Assembly: GCA_021292105.1 (NCBI GenBank)
Contig: CM037870.1
Coordinates: 67,869,260 to 67,933,259, forward strand
DNA length: 64,000 nt
Direction: 5' to 3'
Origin: Anadara kagoshimensis
Lineage: Eukaryota; Mollusca; Bivalvia; Arcoida; Arcidae
This document shows, in pieces, positions 32,101 to 44,400 of the stretch (position 1 is the first letter of the stretch; each line of letters begins with the position of its first letter). A model generated the notes under the pieces. The model did not search any database. It was not told the origin of the DNA and saw only the letters and a list, made by a program, of their open reading frames with translations. Both the position numbers and the translations under genes were made by a program.

Positions 32101-34585
32101 ATAGATACATGTTTTAAGCATCTTGGGGCATTTTCTTCGCACACACAATTTTTGATCTAGAGGGTTTTGGAAAACACATGTAACTGTATAGTACATCAAA
32201 CCATTTTAATACATGTACTTGTAATACATGTACCGGTAACTGTATAGTACATCAAACCATTTTAATACATGTACTTGTAATACATGTATAACTAGTTCCA
32301 TGTAGTTGAAACTTCATCTTGATCTAAAATCCTTGTTGATAAAAAAACCTGGTCTAGATGAAACTATCAAATTTTGACATGAACAGCCACTTATAAAATT
32401 GAATTTGATATACGAGTCAGAGAGCTTTGATTTGTTGATTTTTTGCTTTTGAATTTTTGTTATTTTGATGTTATCATATCAGTTTATTATTTCATTATAC
32501 TATTTTGATATACGTGTATTACTACTGTCTGTGTATTATGTACTTGTCATACTTACTGTAAATCAGGATATTTACGTGTCCCCCGTGTCCGTTTCACGAG
32601 AATCTTCATTTCAAGATACTGACCAACTGTTATATTTTTTAGTTGTTGGATGCTGGCCAGTGAAAAGTTAAGTGAATTAAATCAAAATAAAATAGCTGTG
32701 AAAGCTTTGTTTTCATGCCCAGCTACTTTGGCAAATTTATGAAAATAAATTGCACTTTATGCGTAAATAAAACAAAGCACGAAAAAATCCTGATTTATGG
32801 TATTATTTAACCAGTGTATGACAAGCTACACTTACACATGCTATTTTTGATATTCTCTATATAAGAACAAGTGCTATATATATTATTGTTATTAATTTAT
32901 TAGCTTGCTCAAAACCTTTCTTACTATATGCTGAAATGTTAAATGTATGTTTACCTTTTTGATTTAGGACCTTGCTTGTCCAATGCTCATCTGTGTTCAT
33001 GCAGTAACATAGACTAGTTAAAGTTTCAAAGATTTCCATCAGGATTTGAAGTCAACACTGATGTGACTTTGACCTTGACAAATGTGACCTTTGTTTCTTC
33101 AAAACTGTTAAAATAAACTATCTCTTTCCCCTCTCCCTTCCCTATACCAGTATATCTGGGATCCCAAGATTGTTTTGCAAAATTACAAAGTTTTGAACCT
33201 TACAATGTCACATCATTCTCATTGACCTTCCGTAAATATCATAAAAATAAGGTATACATGTATGTGTATGTGTGCTAGTGCATTTTTTTCTAAATTGAAG
33301 CAAAAAGGCATTTGCTTTTTAGTGAAAAAACCTGGCCAGAATGTTTATTTATTCATATTGCTTAATTAGAAATGTTTGCTTGAGCATTCTGCCTGTACTC
33401 AAGATATATACAAGAATTAAAAATATTACTTCTCAATATTTATAAATACTTAATCCACATTTGATCTGAAGATAAAAAAGCCATTAAATTGTGTTTGCTG
33501 TGAATAATAGCATATTAGCATAATTTTTATAAAGAAATCTAAATTTAAAAATAATTATATATTTAATGGGAAAGTTTGCGCAATGAATGTAGAAAATTTT
33601 GATCTTCAGAATTTCTTTTGCTAATAATTAGGGTGTTAGTTTCCCTTAATGTTATTAAATATATGACAATATATCTTGAAGGCAATTATATTATACTGTT
33701 ATAATCACTAGCACTTTAGATAATTGATGATTTTGGTGCACTACAAGTTTTAATTGGTGTCTAGTCATCCAATAAAAAACCCCTTTGATTGAGCCAACAT
33801 GACAAAGGGGTCCTCGTGGCATTTACCTCCCTTGTTAAAGAAAATGATGTCAAAGATTTGGGTAACATGTGCTGTAGCAAGCTCAAATAACCAAATTTCT
33901 TTTATTATTATTACAATTGAGTTTTATGTAAAGGGACATTTTGCTATGGGCTGGCCCGAATAATAATTCTATGTAATATTAAAAACCAATTTTTTAGGTA
34001 TAGGGGCATTTTTGCTATGGACTGGCTCGCATCATAATTTTGTAAATATTACAGCAAGGATGAAACAAATATATGACTGTCTGTCTCTTAGCTTATCTGT
34101 AAAAAATCCAGATAATAATTATACTAAGTAAATCAAGAATGTATTTAAACAACTTTTAGTTTAAACATCTGATGGTGATAAAATGTTGTTAGATTTTAAT
34201 TTGGGGCATTTTTTCTTCATTTAGTATAAATGGTACAAAAATAAAGTCCAAATCAAGTAAAATTGGTGGAAGGTATTTCTGAGCATTTTGGACCCTGTCT
34301 TTTCATTTTGAGGTCCTCAAGTACTGAATTTATCATCGGTGACTTGTAAATGTTTAACCAACCAGAAACCTCATGCATACTACTAGTCTACAGTATTACT
34401 TACTATATTTAAACTGCACATGCTTGTAGTTTTAATTATAACCCTACAGTCACACATTCATGGATCACCTCGTCGATTCCACTAAGGGTTTAATTTCACA
34501 GATGACTGGAAAAGCCAATAGATACCATAGTCTTGACACAAATCCAATGTGGACTACTAATACAATTAGTTAACTATGACTAATA
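29131..34585. other. Intergenic, no gene seen
   Basis: AT-rich with no convincing exon on either strand. It contains a SINE fragment (30690-30900), a 56-bp tandem duplication (about 32180-32290, TACATCAAACCATTTTAATA), and a diverged duplication near 33915-34040 (GGGACATTTTGCTATGG versus GGGGCATTTTTGCTATGG). Confidence 0.6.
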
Positions 34586-35209
34586 CAAACCCTTGACGAG
34601 TTCTGGCTAAACGTAGAAACCCTTGACGAGTTCTGGCTAACCGTACAAACCCTTGACAAGTTCTGGCTAACCATAGAAACCCTGGACGAGTTCTGTCTAA
34701 CCCCAGAAACCCTGGATCAGTTCTTGCTAACCGTAGAAACCCTGGATGAGTTCTGGCTAACCGTAGAAACCCTTGACAAGTTCTGGCTAACGGTAGAAAC
34801 CCTGGACGAGTTCTGGCTAACTGTAGAAACCTTTGACCAGTTCTGGCTAACCGTAGAAACCCTTGACAAGTTCTGGCTAACCGTAGAAACCCTTGACAAG
34901 TTCTGGCTAACGGTAGAAACCCTGGACGAGTTCTGGCTAACTGTAGAAACCTTTGACCAGTTCTGGCTAACCGTAGAAACCCTTGACAAGTTCTGGCTAA
35001 CCGTAGAAACCCTTGACAAGTTCTGGCTAATTGTAGAAACCCTGGACCAGTTCTGGCTAACCGTAGAAATCCTTGACAAGTTCTGGCTAACCGTAGAAAC
35101 CCTGGACAAGTTCTGGCTAACCGTAGAAACCCTGGACGAGTTCTGGCTAACCGCAGAAACCCTGGATGAGTTCTGGCTAAAAATAGAAACCCTGGACCAG
35201 TTCTGGCTT
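34586..35209. repeat. 30-bp minisatellite, ~21 copies
   Basis: The unit contains CTTGACAAGTTCTGGCTAAC and GTAGAAACC. Variation alternates between GACGAG/GACAAG/GACCAG, and blocks of three units recur (34781-34900 and 34901-35020 are nearly the same), so a higher-order period of about 120 bp exists. Because 30 is divisible by three it stays open on both strands (about 218 codons on plus). With no start context, splice sites or neighbouring exons it is judged non-coding. Confidence 0.95.
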
Positions 35210-36115
35210 ACAAATAAGCACAGGTTATTAAGATAAAAATGGACCAGTATGTTCCAGTTTACAGTTTAGTAATATAAGGAAATATATTATGGTTGTTTGA
35301 TCCATGGTCAGATTTTTAACATGTTCAAAAAATTGTTAGGGATCCATAAGTAAAACTATGTATGACTTTGACCACAATACCGCAAGCTACAGACCAATAC
35401 AGATTACCATGAAGGATTCCCAATCCAACTGGTAGCTAATCCAGCGAGGTGATCTGTGAATGTTTGACCAGGTCAATTCAGAGGTTGTATGTTTTAGGTC
35501 GGCCTTTATATATTAGGATAAGTAATTGTTGCTAGTTCTATGTTGATAATTGTTAATTATTATCTGAACCATATCAGATAATGCTGGTTAGACTTTTAAT
35601 TAGGAAAACTTTATACAATATGTTAATTAGCATATTCAGTTAATTATTGACTGTTAATGCTATTTATTTATATATAATTATATAGTGTTGATTTTTTTTA
35701 TTAATTAATTCTATAATCACATTTAAATATTGCTAAATTTGTATATGTTTTTATTTTAGTTTGCAGTCTATCAAATAAATATAAATCTTCAGAGATTTAC
35801 TTTTTTTTCATGAATTACTCTAGACCAAGCATTCCAAGCATTTTGGCAAAATGTTTCTTTTTTCTTCAAAGATATGTTTTTGAAAACAAGTTAATACACA
35901 TGACCAAGCTTCATTAGCATTTTAGCAGAGTATTTCTAAAATTGGAAATCATATCTCACTGCGACCCTTATCATGGTTCATTTAGGTAGTGGGCTATTTT
36001 AAGCCCCAAGTCGACATTCTTTCACATGTTCACTTGGTATTCATTACCACTACTGTAGTTTAGTTAAAAACTTTATGACAAATGTGATGACTTTAATTTT
36101 TCTTTTGTCAACTTT
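35210..36115. other. Intergenic, no feature recognised
   Basis: AT-rich unique sequence. The stretch 35330-35500 resembles 27000-27250 loosely (TATGACTTTGA, GAGGTGATCTGTGAATGT, GACCAGG), suggesting an unclassified dispersed repeat. Confidence 0.4.
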
Positions 36116-36119
36116 CCTT

Positions 36120-36590
36120 TTCTATGCAGCAATATACCTGCTTCTCCTGCTTATGGTGTGTTTGTTTCCCAATTAATACTCTATGGTAGAGCTTGTTCCC
36201 AATACAGGGACTTTGTACAACGAAGCAAGCTGCTTGCAACAAATAAATTGTTGACTCAGGGATATTGCAAGCTTAGGCTTATCAAGGCCCTCAAAAAGTT
36301 GTATGGCTGTCATCACAGTATTGTTGATAAGTTTAATGTTTCTGTGTCCAGGATTGCCCTGGATATATTCGACGTCCCATAGTTCTATGATGCTCCTTTC
36401 ATACAATTTTGATTACACATGTGGTGGGTGTAGCTAGCTAAACAGGAGGTGCTTACCCTTCCGGAGCACCTGGCCTCAATTCCCTGGTGAAAGTTCACAT
36501 GTCTAACTTACTTGTCAGTTCCAAAGTTTTGACTTTGCTTCTGGATTGTGATTCGGACATGAATTAGTATGTTTGTTTTTGATTAGAAAA
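36120..36590 (+). mobile_element. Reverse-transcriptase retroelement tail, copy at 36 kb
   Basis: The frame from 36125 reads SNIPASPAYGVFVSQLILYG, then ACSQYRDFVQRSKLL and VSRIALDIFDVP before a stop at 36380. This is the known C-terminal end of a reverse-transcriptase protein family in marine invertebrates (YGVFVSQLIRYARACS type). The non-coding tail has GTAGCTAGCTAAACAGGAGG and GGATTGTGATTCGGACATG. It is 5'-truncated. It shows the empty target site of the 980-3764 transposon. Confidence 0.8.
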
Positions 36591-36619
36591 TTGTGCACTT
36601 CAAATTTAGGAGGTCAGAA

Positions 36620-36862
36620 TCCCCAGCAGGTTCTAACTTTTCCTTTCTCCAAGCATATAGTATTTTGAAATAAAAGTCATGGGGTCCTTCGGAAAAGAGC
36701 TTAAAAACCAACTGTGTCACTGTAGGAGAGGCATGCTAAAAGAACCCTCCCTGCACATGGCATAGGTAAAGCTATCGACCACTTCATCTATACCTGATGC
36801 TGTCACAACATAAGTGAAATATATTGGGACTGTAACTTCACATTCATTATTCAATCAAATTT
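36620..36862 (+). repeat. SINE, 5'-truncated copy
   Basis: GTCATGGGGTCCTTCGGAAA, CTCCCTGCACATGG, ACATAAGTGAAATAT and the tail ATTCATTATTCAATCAA match the family at 24530. The tRNA-like head is absent. Confidence 0.65.
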
Positions 36863-37659
36863 GTATTGCATGGTCAGTTTTGGATGATGAAGTATGCATG
36901 GATTTATGAGGTATTATGCCCCAGTCAAGAGCACATTAAATTACTTCAAAAACCATTAAATTATCTTTATTATAAATGCTGCTTAACTCTTAAAAGATGT
37001 GGTTAAAGTCAAAGACTCATGATTCAAAGGTTGTGGGTTTGTGACCCAGCAAGACATGTGCAAAGCATTTAATTTCATATTGCTTCAGTAATGGGTGTTA
37101 GCTAACATAGTGGGCAAGTACATTTTGATAAAACGTACCCATGTCAAAAGGTACCTATCAAAACATACCCATTTTTGGACGAAACGTATGCCTAGCTATA
37201 TATACGTCCCTGCATAGAACTGAAAAATATGTACTTTACTTTATAAAAATAATTGTTATTTGACTAGGATATAAAGATAACATTAATGCATACCCTCAAT
37301 ATGATTTAGAGGTTCTCTGTGACCTACACATGACATTCACTTTACTGTACATACAAAAAAAACTGGTAAGTACAGATACACACATACCGTGACATTTAGT
37401 CTGCTGGATATTTTCACAATTTACGGTGTCTAAACATGGCATGACAATTTAGATACATTACATTTTTTCCTTGAGTTCAATGTAAGCACTTTGTGCTTCT
37501 AGTACTAGTTTCAATATTTTATTTTGATTGTAGGTATTAGCGGTATTTACTAGTAATTAAATCAGTGTGGTTAAAGTGTTATTAATCATAATAATACAAT
37601 TTGTCATATTCTTGTAATGTCTATAAATTAGCTACATGTATGTATTTCAAGTCTTGTGA

Positions 37660-38490
37660 AAATATTTGCAGATGACACAAAAAATGAGACGTACACGTAA
37701 GCAACGAAATGGAAACTAACAAGTTACAAAATGAGTTGGACAACATCCAAAATAGGTCTGAAACATGACAGTTAAGATTCAACACAAAAAATGCAAACAT
37801 CTACATTTAAGACCCATGCAAACAAACAAATATTCAATGTTGAAAAAATGAAGACAGTGTAAAATATAGATCATTCAGACGAAGAAAAAGTCCTCAGGTC
37901 CTAAGAATAATTATAGATAAAGATCTAAACTTTCTACCACATCATGACAACACAAGCTGTCAAAAAAGCAAATCAAAAACTTGATTGGTCAAACGGACAT
38001 TCAAAGTCTAAAAAAGAGTAGTTTCTATACTTGTATAAAAGTCTTGTTCGTTTACATCTCGAATATAGAAGCAATGTTTAGTAAAAGGAACCGTAGCCCT
38101 GGAACTTGAATATACAAAGAATGGCAACAAAATGGATTTCAACTATTAAAGGTCTAACATATCCAGAAACACTAAAGGAGCTAGGGTTGCAATCGTTAGA
38201 GCACCGAAGAACACGTTCAGATATAGTGGAATATTTCAAAACTGTTAAAAGCCAACAACAGATTATTTCCAAGTATGATGTATAGCAGAACTAGGGGACA
38301 TTAACACAAAGTTTATAAACAGTATTCAAAAACATTAAAAAGAAAAGAAATTGTACTCAAAGAGTCGTACTTAAATACTTGGAACAATCTGTCGGAAGAT
38401 GTTATAGAAAGTACCAGCTTATGATGTGTTTAAAAGTAGGCTTAATGATTAAAAGCAGGCTTAATGATATTGGAAGAACATCGGTTTCAA
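37660..38490 (+). mobile_element. Decayed jockey/CR1-like LINE, reverse transcriptase C-terminal half
   Basis: In broken frames the plus strand reads FADDTKN, LQNELDNIQNRSET, LRFNTKNAN, then KSSFYTCIKVLFVYISNIE, EHRRT, and TWNNLSEDVIES-like. This is the usual order ADDTK...LQ.DLD...W.LRFN...LYKSLVRPHLEY...LEHRR...W.NLP of LINE polymerase ends. Multiple stops and shifts show it is old and dead. It is a different lineage from the fragment at 1-588. Confidence 0.75.
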
Positions 38491-39503
38491 GTTCAATCTA
38501 GAGTGTTTAAGGGCGACCGGAAGTGACAATTGAAGTAGTTGCAGAATATGAAGACATAACAACAAATGGGTCTCAGATCATGAAATGTGAATTATAAAAA
38601 TTACCAGAAAATCCACATTGTCACACTGATGGATAAACCGTCATAATGGATTCTTTTTTTCTTTCATTCCAAGCCAATATTTGACTTTCAATAAGATTGA
38701 TTAGTATTTCAATAAGCATGGAACTCAGTCTAGAAACGACGTTTATGTAGTTCTAGTTTAAGTTTTTTTTTAAATCACCCCCATTTACTGAATCTTTAAA
38801 CGGCTAGTGCTACCGCTGACGGAATCCGTGCCCCGCCTCGCTTTCACTTTAAGGTTTTACAGAACAAAAAAAAGGGGTGTCATTTCAATACTGATTACGG
38901 TGTGCCATAATATAATGTGCTATGCCAGTCTCTGATTCTTTTGAAAATATGGGAATTTTATGTGGTTGTCATGGTAACAAGACGAGTTTCAAAATTGTTT
39001 AATTGTTAGGTATGCATTTGGATAAAAAAAATACAAAGCACTCGAATGGTTAAAACAATAAGCATAAATAAAACATGGATAAATTTTGACTAAGATTGGG
39101 TATATTTTGCTGGGATACGTTATACGAGAGGTTCGATCGCCAACTGCAACATCACACTTCCGGTGTAGGTCACCTGTCAAAAAAATGACTCTGAATCGTA
39201 AGCATCTTGAGTAGCTAAATGCGGTAGAATAGACACGTTTATAGTCAAATACATCTATGTAAGTCCTTACTGTAGCGAGAGTAATGTGCATTAATAATAA
39301 TTAGAAATATTGGCATCTGAAACGTTTCATTGTGGCAAGTTTGCCCCAAGTCTTCTCTAAAATGGCCAAAACGAAAATAATTTGTCTCTTTGCCAAAAAG
39401 AGAGAAAAAAAGATTAACAAAATGCCTTTGAAGTTGAATTTTTACATGTATTGTTTAAATTATGTGATGTTTTCCTCTTATTCGGTTGTAAAAACAAGCG
39501 ATG
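38491..39503. other. Intergenic; CpG-richer stretches possibly near the SLC35F5 promoter
   Basis: 38805-38860 and 39110-39210 have more CpG than neighbours (CGTGCCCCGCCTCGC, ACTTCCGGTG). They may belong to the promoter of the transporter gene at 41359, whose first coding exon begins with an acceptor at 41317 and so needs an upstream untranslated exon. No firm start site was seen. Confidence 0.25.
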
Positions 39504-39511
39504 GAGATAAC

Positions 39512-40073
39512 ATACCTGTCAAGTCACGCGCATTGCGCGTGTGACACACGCATTTTAGGAGTAAATCACGCTCACACGCTAAGCATTAATAAACACACGC
39601 ATAATAGAAGTATTTGGAAAATGAAAAACTGAAACCCTATATTAAAATGATAAGATGTAGGAGTTTAGTTACCGGCAGTTAAATTACCATGTTTAATATG
39701 ATGAAGATAATTTCAGCTGCTGGTAACTCACAAATCCTAGTGAAAACTACATAAAAACAAGATTTACTTACTTTGTCATGGATATTCCTCCAATTCTTGG
39801 AGAACTTTTGGAAATTACGTAACGACAACAAGATCATAGTAAAGAAGAACGTGATAAAAAGTTGAAATGGCGGAAAATAAACCCCATGTGGGCGGGTAGT
39901 TGAATGTGGTTCTATAAGATAATTTAATGCCCTGAAATGCAAGAGAATGCAGGATTTTGTATCATAATTTCAAAAATTTTAAGGGGGAGCATGCCCCCGG
40001 ACCCCCCTAGCGACGTGCGACTTCGTCGCACGCATCATCACACGCCTGACTCCATAAGGACCTTGACAGGTAT
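39512..40073. mobile_element. 562-bp hAT-like element with perfect 8-bp target duplication
   Basis: The ends ATACCTGTCAAG...CTTGACAGGTAT are inverted, and GAGATAAC flanks both sides (39504-39511 and 40074-40081). An 8-bp duplication is diagnostic of hAT-type insertion. The right part contains GCATGCCCCCGGACCCCCC and GACTTCGTCGCACGC, a GC-rich block I associate with hAT/zinc-finger transposase genes of marine invertebrates. Left side has CACGCGCATTGCGCGTGTG palindromes. It has no complete coding frame, so it is non-autonomous. Confidence 0.8.
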
Positions 40074-40081
40074 GAGATAAC

Positions 40082-41317
40082 AAATAAGTGGAGCTGCATA
40101 GTCCTACTTAGTCCGACTAATCAGCCCACTAAAACCCCATTTTAATTTTTTTTTTACTTTTTGGGGTTTTGTGGTCTGACAGCTTCCATTATTAAATTCT
40201 TGAAATTTCTGGCGAAAACGTCAGAAACGAAAACATGCATAGATAACTTTCAGTATTTCCTTACCATGCTTACCTTGCTCTTGCTGACAACATGGAACAC
40301 TTCCTAAAACATTATTCTACTGATCCATGCTTAACTTTTAATTAAAATTCATTGATATCGGTAGATATACCAAGTTTTCTGATGTCTCTTCAGCTCCCTG
40401 TCACTTTTGCATCGTTAAGACATTACTAATCTTCATTGACCAATCAGATCGTGCGATAAAAAGCTTTCCTATTTTTTTTCCAACTGAGATGGTATGTACA
40501 AGTTTTAACAAACTGCATATAAGTCACAGTACATGGCATGATACAAAATGTACTGGTTATCTGAAAGCTTGTAAAACATGCTACGCTGCAGTCAAATTTA
40601 ACAGAAAGTTTGTTAAAATATTTTCTAAATCATTAACAGGATAACATTGTCAGTTATGAAAATATGATAATGATATGATAATGAATACATGAATTTACTC
40701 GGTTAATACATCTCTTTTCATTAGTTAAGATCAAAGACTATCATTAAAATAAAAAATATAAAACAATTCATGTAATGTTCAAAATAAGTCCTTAACACTG
40801 GGGTTCAAAATTCCTGGGATCTGGGACTGACTGATTTTACATTAGGACTCTTGATATTTAAAAGTCTGATGGACCAACTTTTTATTACCAGGATAATGAT
40901 TTTTCTTACTTTTCTTTATGATAACATGAACATAATTTCAATGTTTAGTTTGGACTTTCAAAACTTCACCTGCAAAAAATAAAAGTAAAAGGTCCTAAAT
41001 CTTTCATTACAAAACATAATTTTGAAACCCTGTAATAATTTCAACATATTCTATTGTGGTATGTTAGAAACTAATATGAAACAGTTTCCAATTTTTTCCA
41101 AAAGTTACCATTCTCAGACTGCAGGACTGGCTGTTATTTTGAACACTGCTTTGTGGAATAAAATGCATGTTTAATCTCAAAACAGTTCAATTTTATTTTT
41201 AAAAAAAGAAAGAAAGAAAAAGCATAAGCTATTTCAGGCTGAATCAAGTTTTAAAAAACAAAAAAAATTACCAAATTTTCAGCCAACATTTAGTTAATAG
41301 ATAACTTATGTTTTCAG
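40082..41317. other. Intergenic/upstream of the transporter gene
   Basis: AT-rich with no coding sequence recognised. Possible untranslated exon(s) of SLC35F5 were not identified. 40800-41060 resembles 14560-14830 in places (CTGACTGATTTTACATT, AAAGGTCC), an unclassified dispersed repeat. Confidence 0.4.
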
Positions 41318-41463
41318 GGATGGATATATGATAGATTAAACAACTTATATCAACAATTATGCTTGGTACTCAAACCCTCAGTAAAGTACAGAGGTTGGTG
41401 TTGGGTATTGTTGTGCTGTTAATTGTGGATCTGATTTGGGTAGCATCATCTGAACTCACCGAG
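41318..41463 (+). CDS. SLC35F5: SLC35F5 first coding exon
   Basis: The ATG at 41359 opens [20 protein letters not shown], with the first membrane segment at residues about 13-29, ending SSELTE. Acceptor GTTTTCAG at 41317, so 41318-41358 is untranslated. Donor GAG|GTAAAT. Confidence 0.9.
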
Positions 41464-44400
41464 GTAAATATAGAGAGACTACCTAACTAACTAGTTTTTA
41501 TGGGATATGGTAATATATCCCACAAGATATATTTTGTTCTTCGATTTTGAGTTTCACAAGCTATGGACAGCCTTTACTTTAGTAAATATATATTTCACAA
41601 TGTAACAGCTATGTTGCAATTTAACAGTAGATATATAGATGTAAGCAAATTAATAAAATATTTTATCAATTGACTAATCAATTAATTAATCAATAATAGC
41701 AGCTATCTTAATATTCATTTATTTTATCAATTTCATTATAGTCAGTTTGATAGAAAGTACAGAAGGTTATTGTTAAATAATATATTTTGGAATCATCACT
41801 GATTAAGGTTTTATTTTTTTCCTTATTTCAGTATTTATTTAAGGATACACATTTTAATCAACCATTTTTTACTACATATGCAAAGACATGTATGTTTATG
41901 TTATACTTACTGGGGTTTATATTCTGGAAACCATGGCGACAGCAATGTAAACGTGGTAACAAGGTATGTACCATCATTAGTCATGAGTATGTGGTTCACT
42001 TGTGATTGCGATTAACTATTATCTTATTTTTGTTTCCTCTCATTAGCAGATTGGATTAAACTTAATCAAACTTAATAATTCCTGACATTTACAATAAATA
42101 TTTCAAGTTTTTTAACCCAAACAAAACTTTGAGTTATAGAGTGTATTTGAATTATAGAAATTTGAATTATGTAAGATGTATTTATATAGTCTGTATAGAA
42201 AACCAGTTCGGACAAAAAAATGACTTCGAGTTACTAGTGGTATTACAGATTTCAGATATATAAGTATGAGTTATCAAAGTTCTACTGTAACATGAGACTT
42301 AGGTTTTACTTTTTCAGTGTTGAAGCCTGCATTTACACTGTTGTGGATTTGCCAGAATGTAAAAGTGGTATACATGTATAAAAGTCTGTTTAAAAAAACC
42401 TGAGATGAGTCTTAATATTATATGATAACTGTAAGATCTAGGCAAGAGGTGATCCTATGGAGTTTTTGTTTTAATTTCTTATATACATATATATTAATAC
42501 AACAGTATATTGTTTATTATTTTGTTGTAGAAATTAATACAGCCAGTAGAACCATCTCATCCTGAAATCCCAGTTGATTCCAAATCTATGGTAGGTGTTT
42601 TATTATTGCGCCTATATCAAGAGACATACTCAAATATGGAGTAGATAATCATTATATTACTTTTGTGAAAACACAATCAGATTCATCATTTTATAAATTT
42701 ACTCATAACATTTATAGCTTATATTATCTTAATCAACTAGTCAAAAGAAAACCTAGAAAAATATAAAAGGTTTACAGTCCATGCTGTCTAACTTGCCTAC
42801 ATGTTTTTCAAAGAGAAATGTTCAGAGGTAGAAGTCGTATACTTTGGATAATTACTGTAAAACATGAAATTTTCGTGTGCATGTTATTTTCGCTTAATTC
42901 GCGATTTCACAAAAAATCGCGAAAATAAATTTGATCGGATAAATATGAATGTACTGTTCTCGATTGCTACGGTATAAATATATATAAAGCATATAAACAC
43001 TGTCAGAAAATAATAACGTGTACCGGAAGTTGCGGTAACTGTTCGGAACACACTGTTTTTTTTTGTCTTGAAGTATCTCGAAAGCAAGAAAAAAAGGCAA
43101 TTTTACGTACATACCTATGACTTTTACATGAGGGGCTCACGATGGGATTGGGCTCACTACGAGATATCACAAAAATTTTGTGCCGCAAAACGACTTTAAT
43201 ACAAATATCGCGAAAATAAAGTGTTTTACAGTATATACTTTTGGATGGTTTCTCTATAGAGGTGATTAATTATGAATTATACAAACACATATAAATTTTA
43301 ATTTAATTTGTCAACAGTAGCATTTATAACATCTGTTTTTGGTTTATATTGTCATGCTAAATGTGAATTATCATGTCATGCACTGTGCCTTACATGTTGA
43401 TCTGTGAACACGGCAGATTTATCTCATTTCTCATCATTATTTATCAAGATTAATACAATGATATAGAGAGAGGAGCTTTAACAAATTTTGTTTGAATATG
43501 ATAATTATAATACTTGATGCACCAACAAGGCTTGTGAAAGTAGACATTAAAATATATGTAATGTGTGGTAATTTTCACTAGTGAGAACTCTTCTACATGT
43601 ATGTATCCAGCTCAATTGAAATCATTAATATAGTATATAATTATTTTTCCTTTATCAGACTGATTCTATATATGTGCCATTAAAACATGAAGATAAATCC
43701 AGTGGTACAGAATCGGATGAAGCAAGTAGTAAGTATATAGACTGGTTAACCAACTGGGGACTGACTGGTTAACCGACTGAGGACTGACTGGTTAACCGAC
43801 TGAGGACAGACTGGTTAACCGACTGAGGACTGACTGGTTAACCGACTGAGGACAGACTGGTTAACTGACTGAGGACAGACTGGTTAACCGACTGAGGACA
43901 GACTGGTTAACCGACTGAGGACTGACTGGTTAACCGACTGAGGACTGACTGGTTAACCGACTGAGGACTGACTGGTTAACCGACTGAGGACAGACTGGTT
44001 AACTGACTGAGGACAGACTGGTTAACCGACTGAGAACAGACTGGTTAACCGACTGAGGACTGACTGGTTAACCGACTGAGGACTGACTGGTTAACCGACT
44101 GAGGACAGACTGATTGAGTCACTGAGGATTGACTGACTAACCAACTGAGGACTGATTGATTAAGTCACTGAGGACTGATTTATGGATGGATGAATGGACT
44201 GACTGATGGATAAATAGACTGACTAACTGATGGATAAATGGACTGACTGACTGGGTACTGAGTTTTCATAGAAAACGAAATGTTACTTGATTGTCATCTA
44301 CCGGTATTATCCATTTAACACAAAGTCTGTGTTAATATTATACATTTTGTAAAATTGATTATTGATAGGTACAGAAATACTTGAGTAGCCTGTTTATGGT

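Noticed and set aside
34586-35209. Possible CRISPR array
   Set aside because: Units are contiguous with no spacers, in an animal genome; it is a minisatellite.
34724-35236. 170-codon plus-strand and 130-codon minus-strand open frames of 10-residue repeats
   Set aside because: They follow from a 30-bp satellite whose period is divisible by three. There is no start context, splice site or flanking exon.
42884-43188. Minus-strand frames of 60-72 codons in SLC35F5 intron 3
   Set aside because: They lie inside a 377-bp MITE and have no domain.
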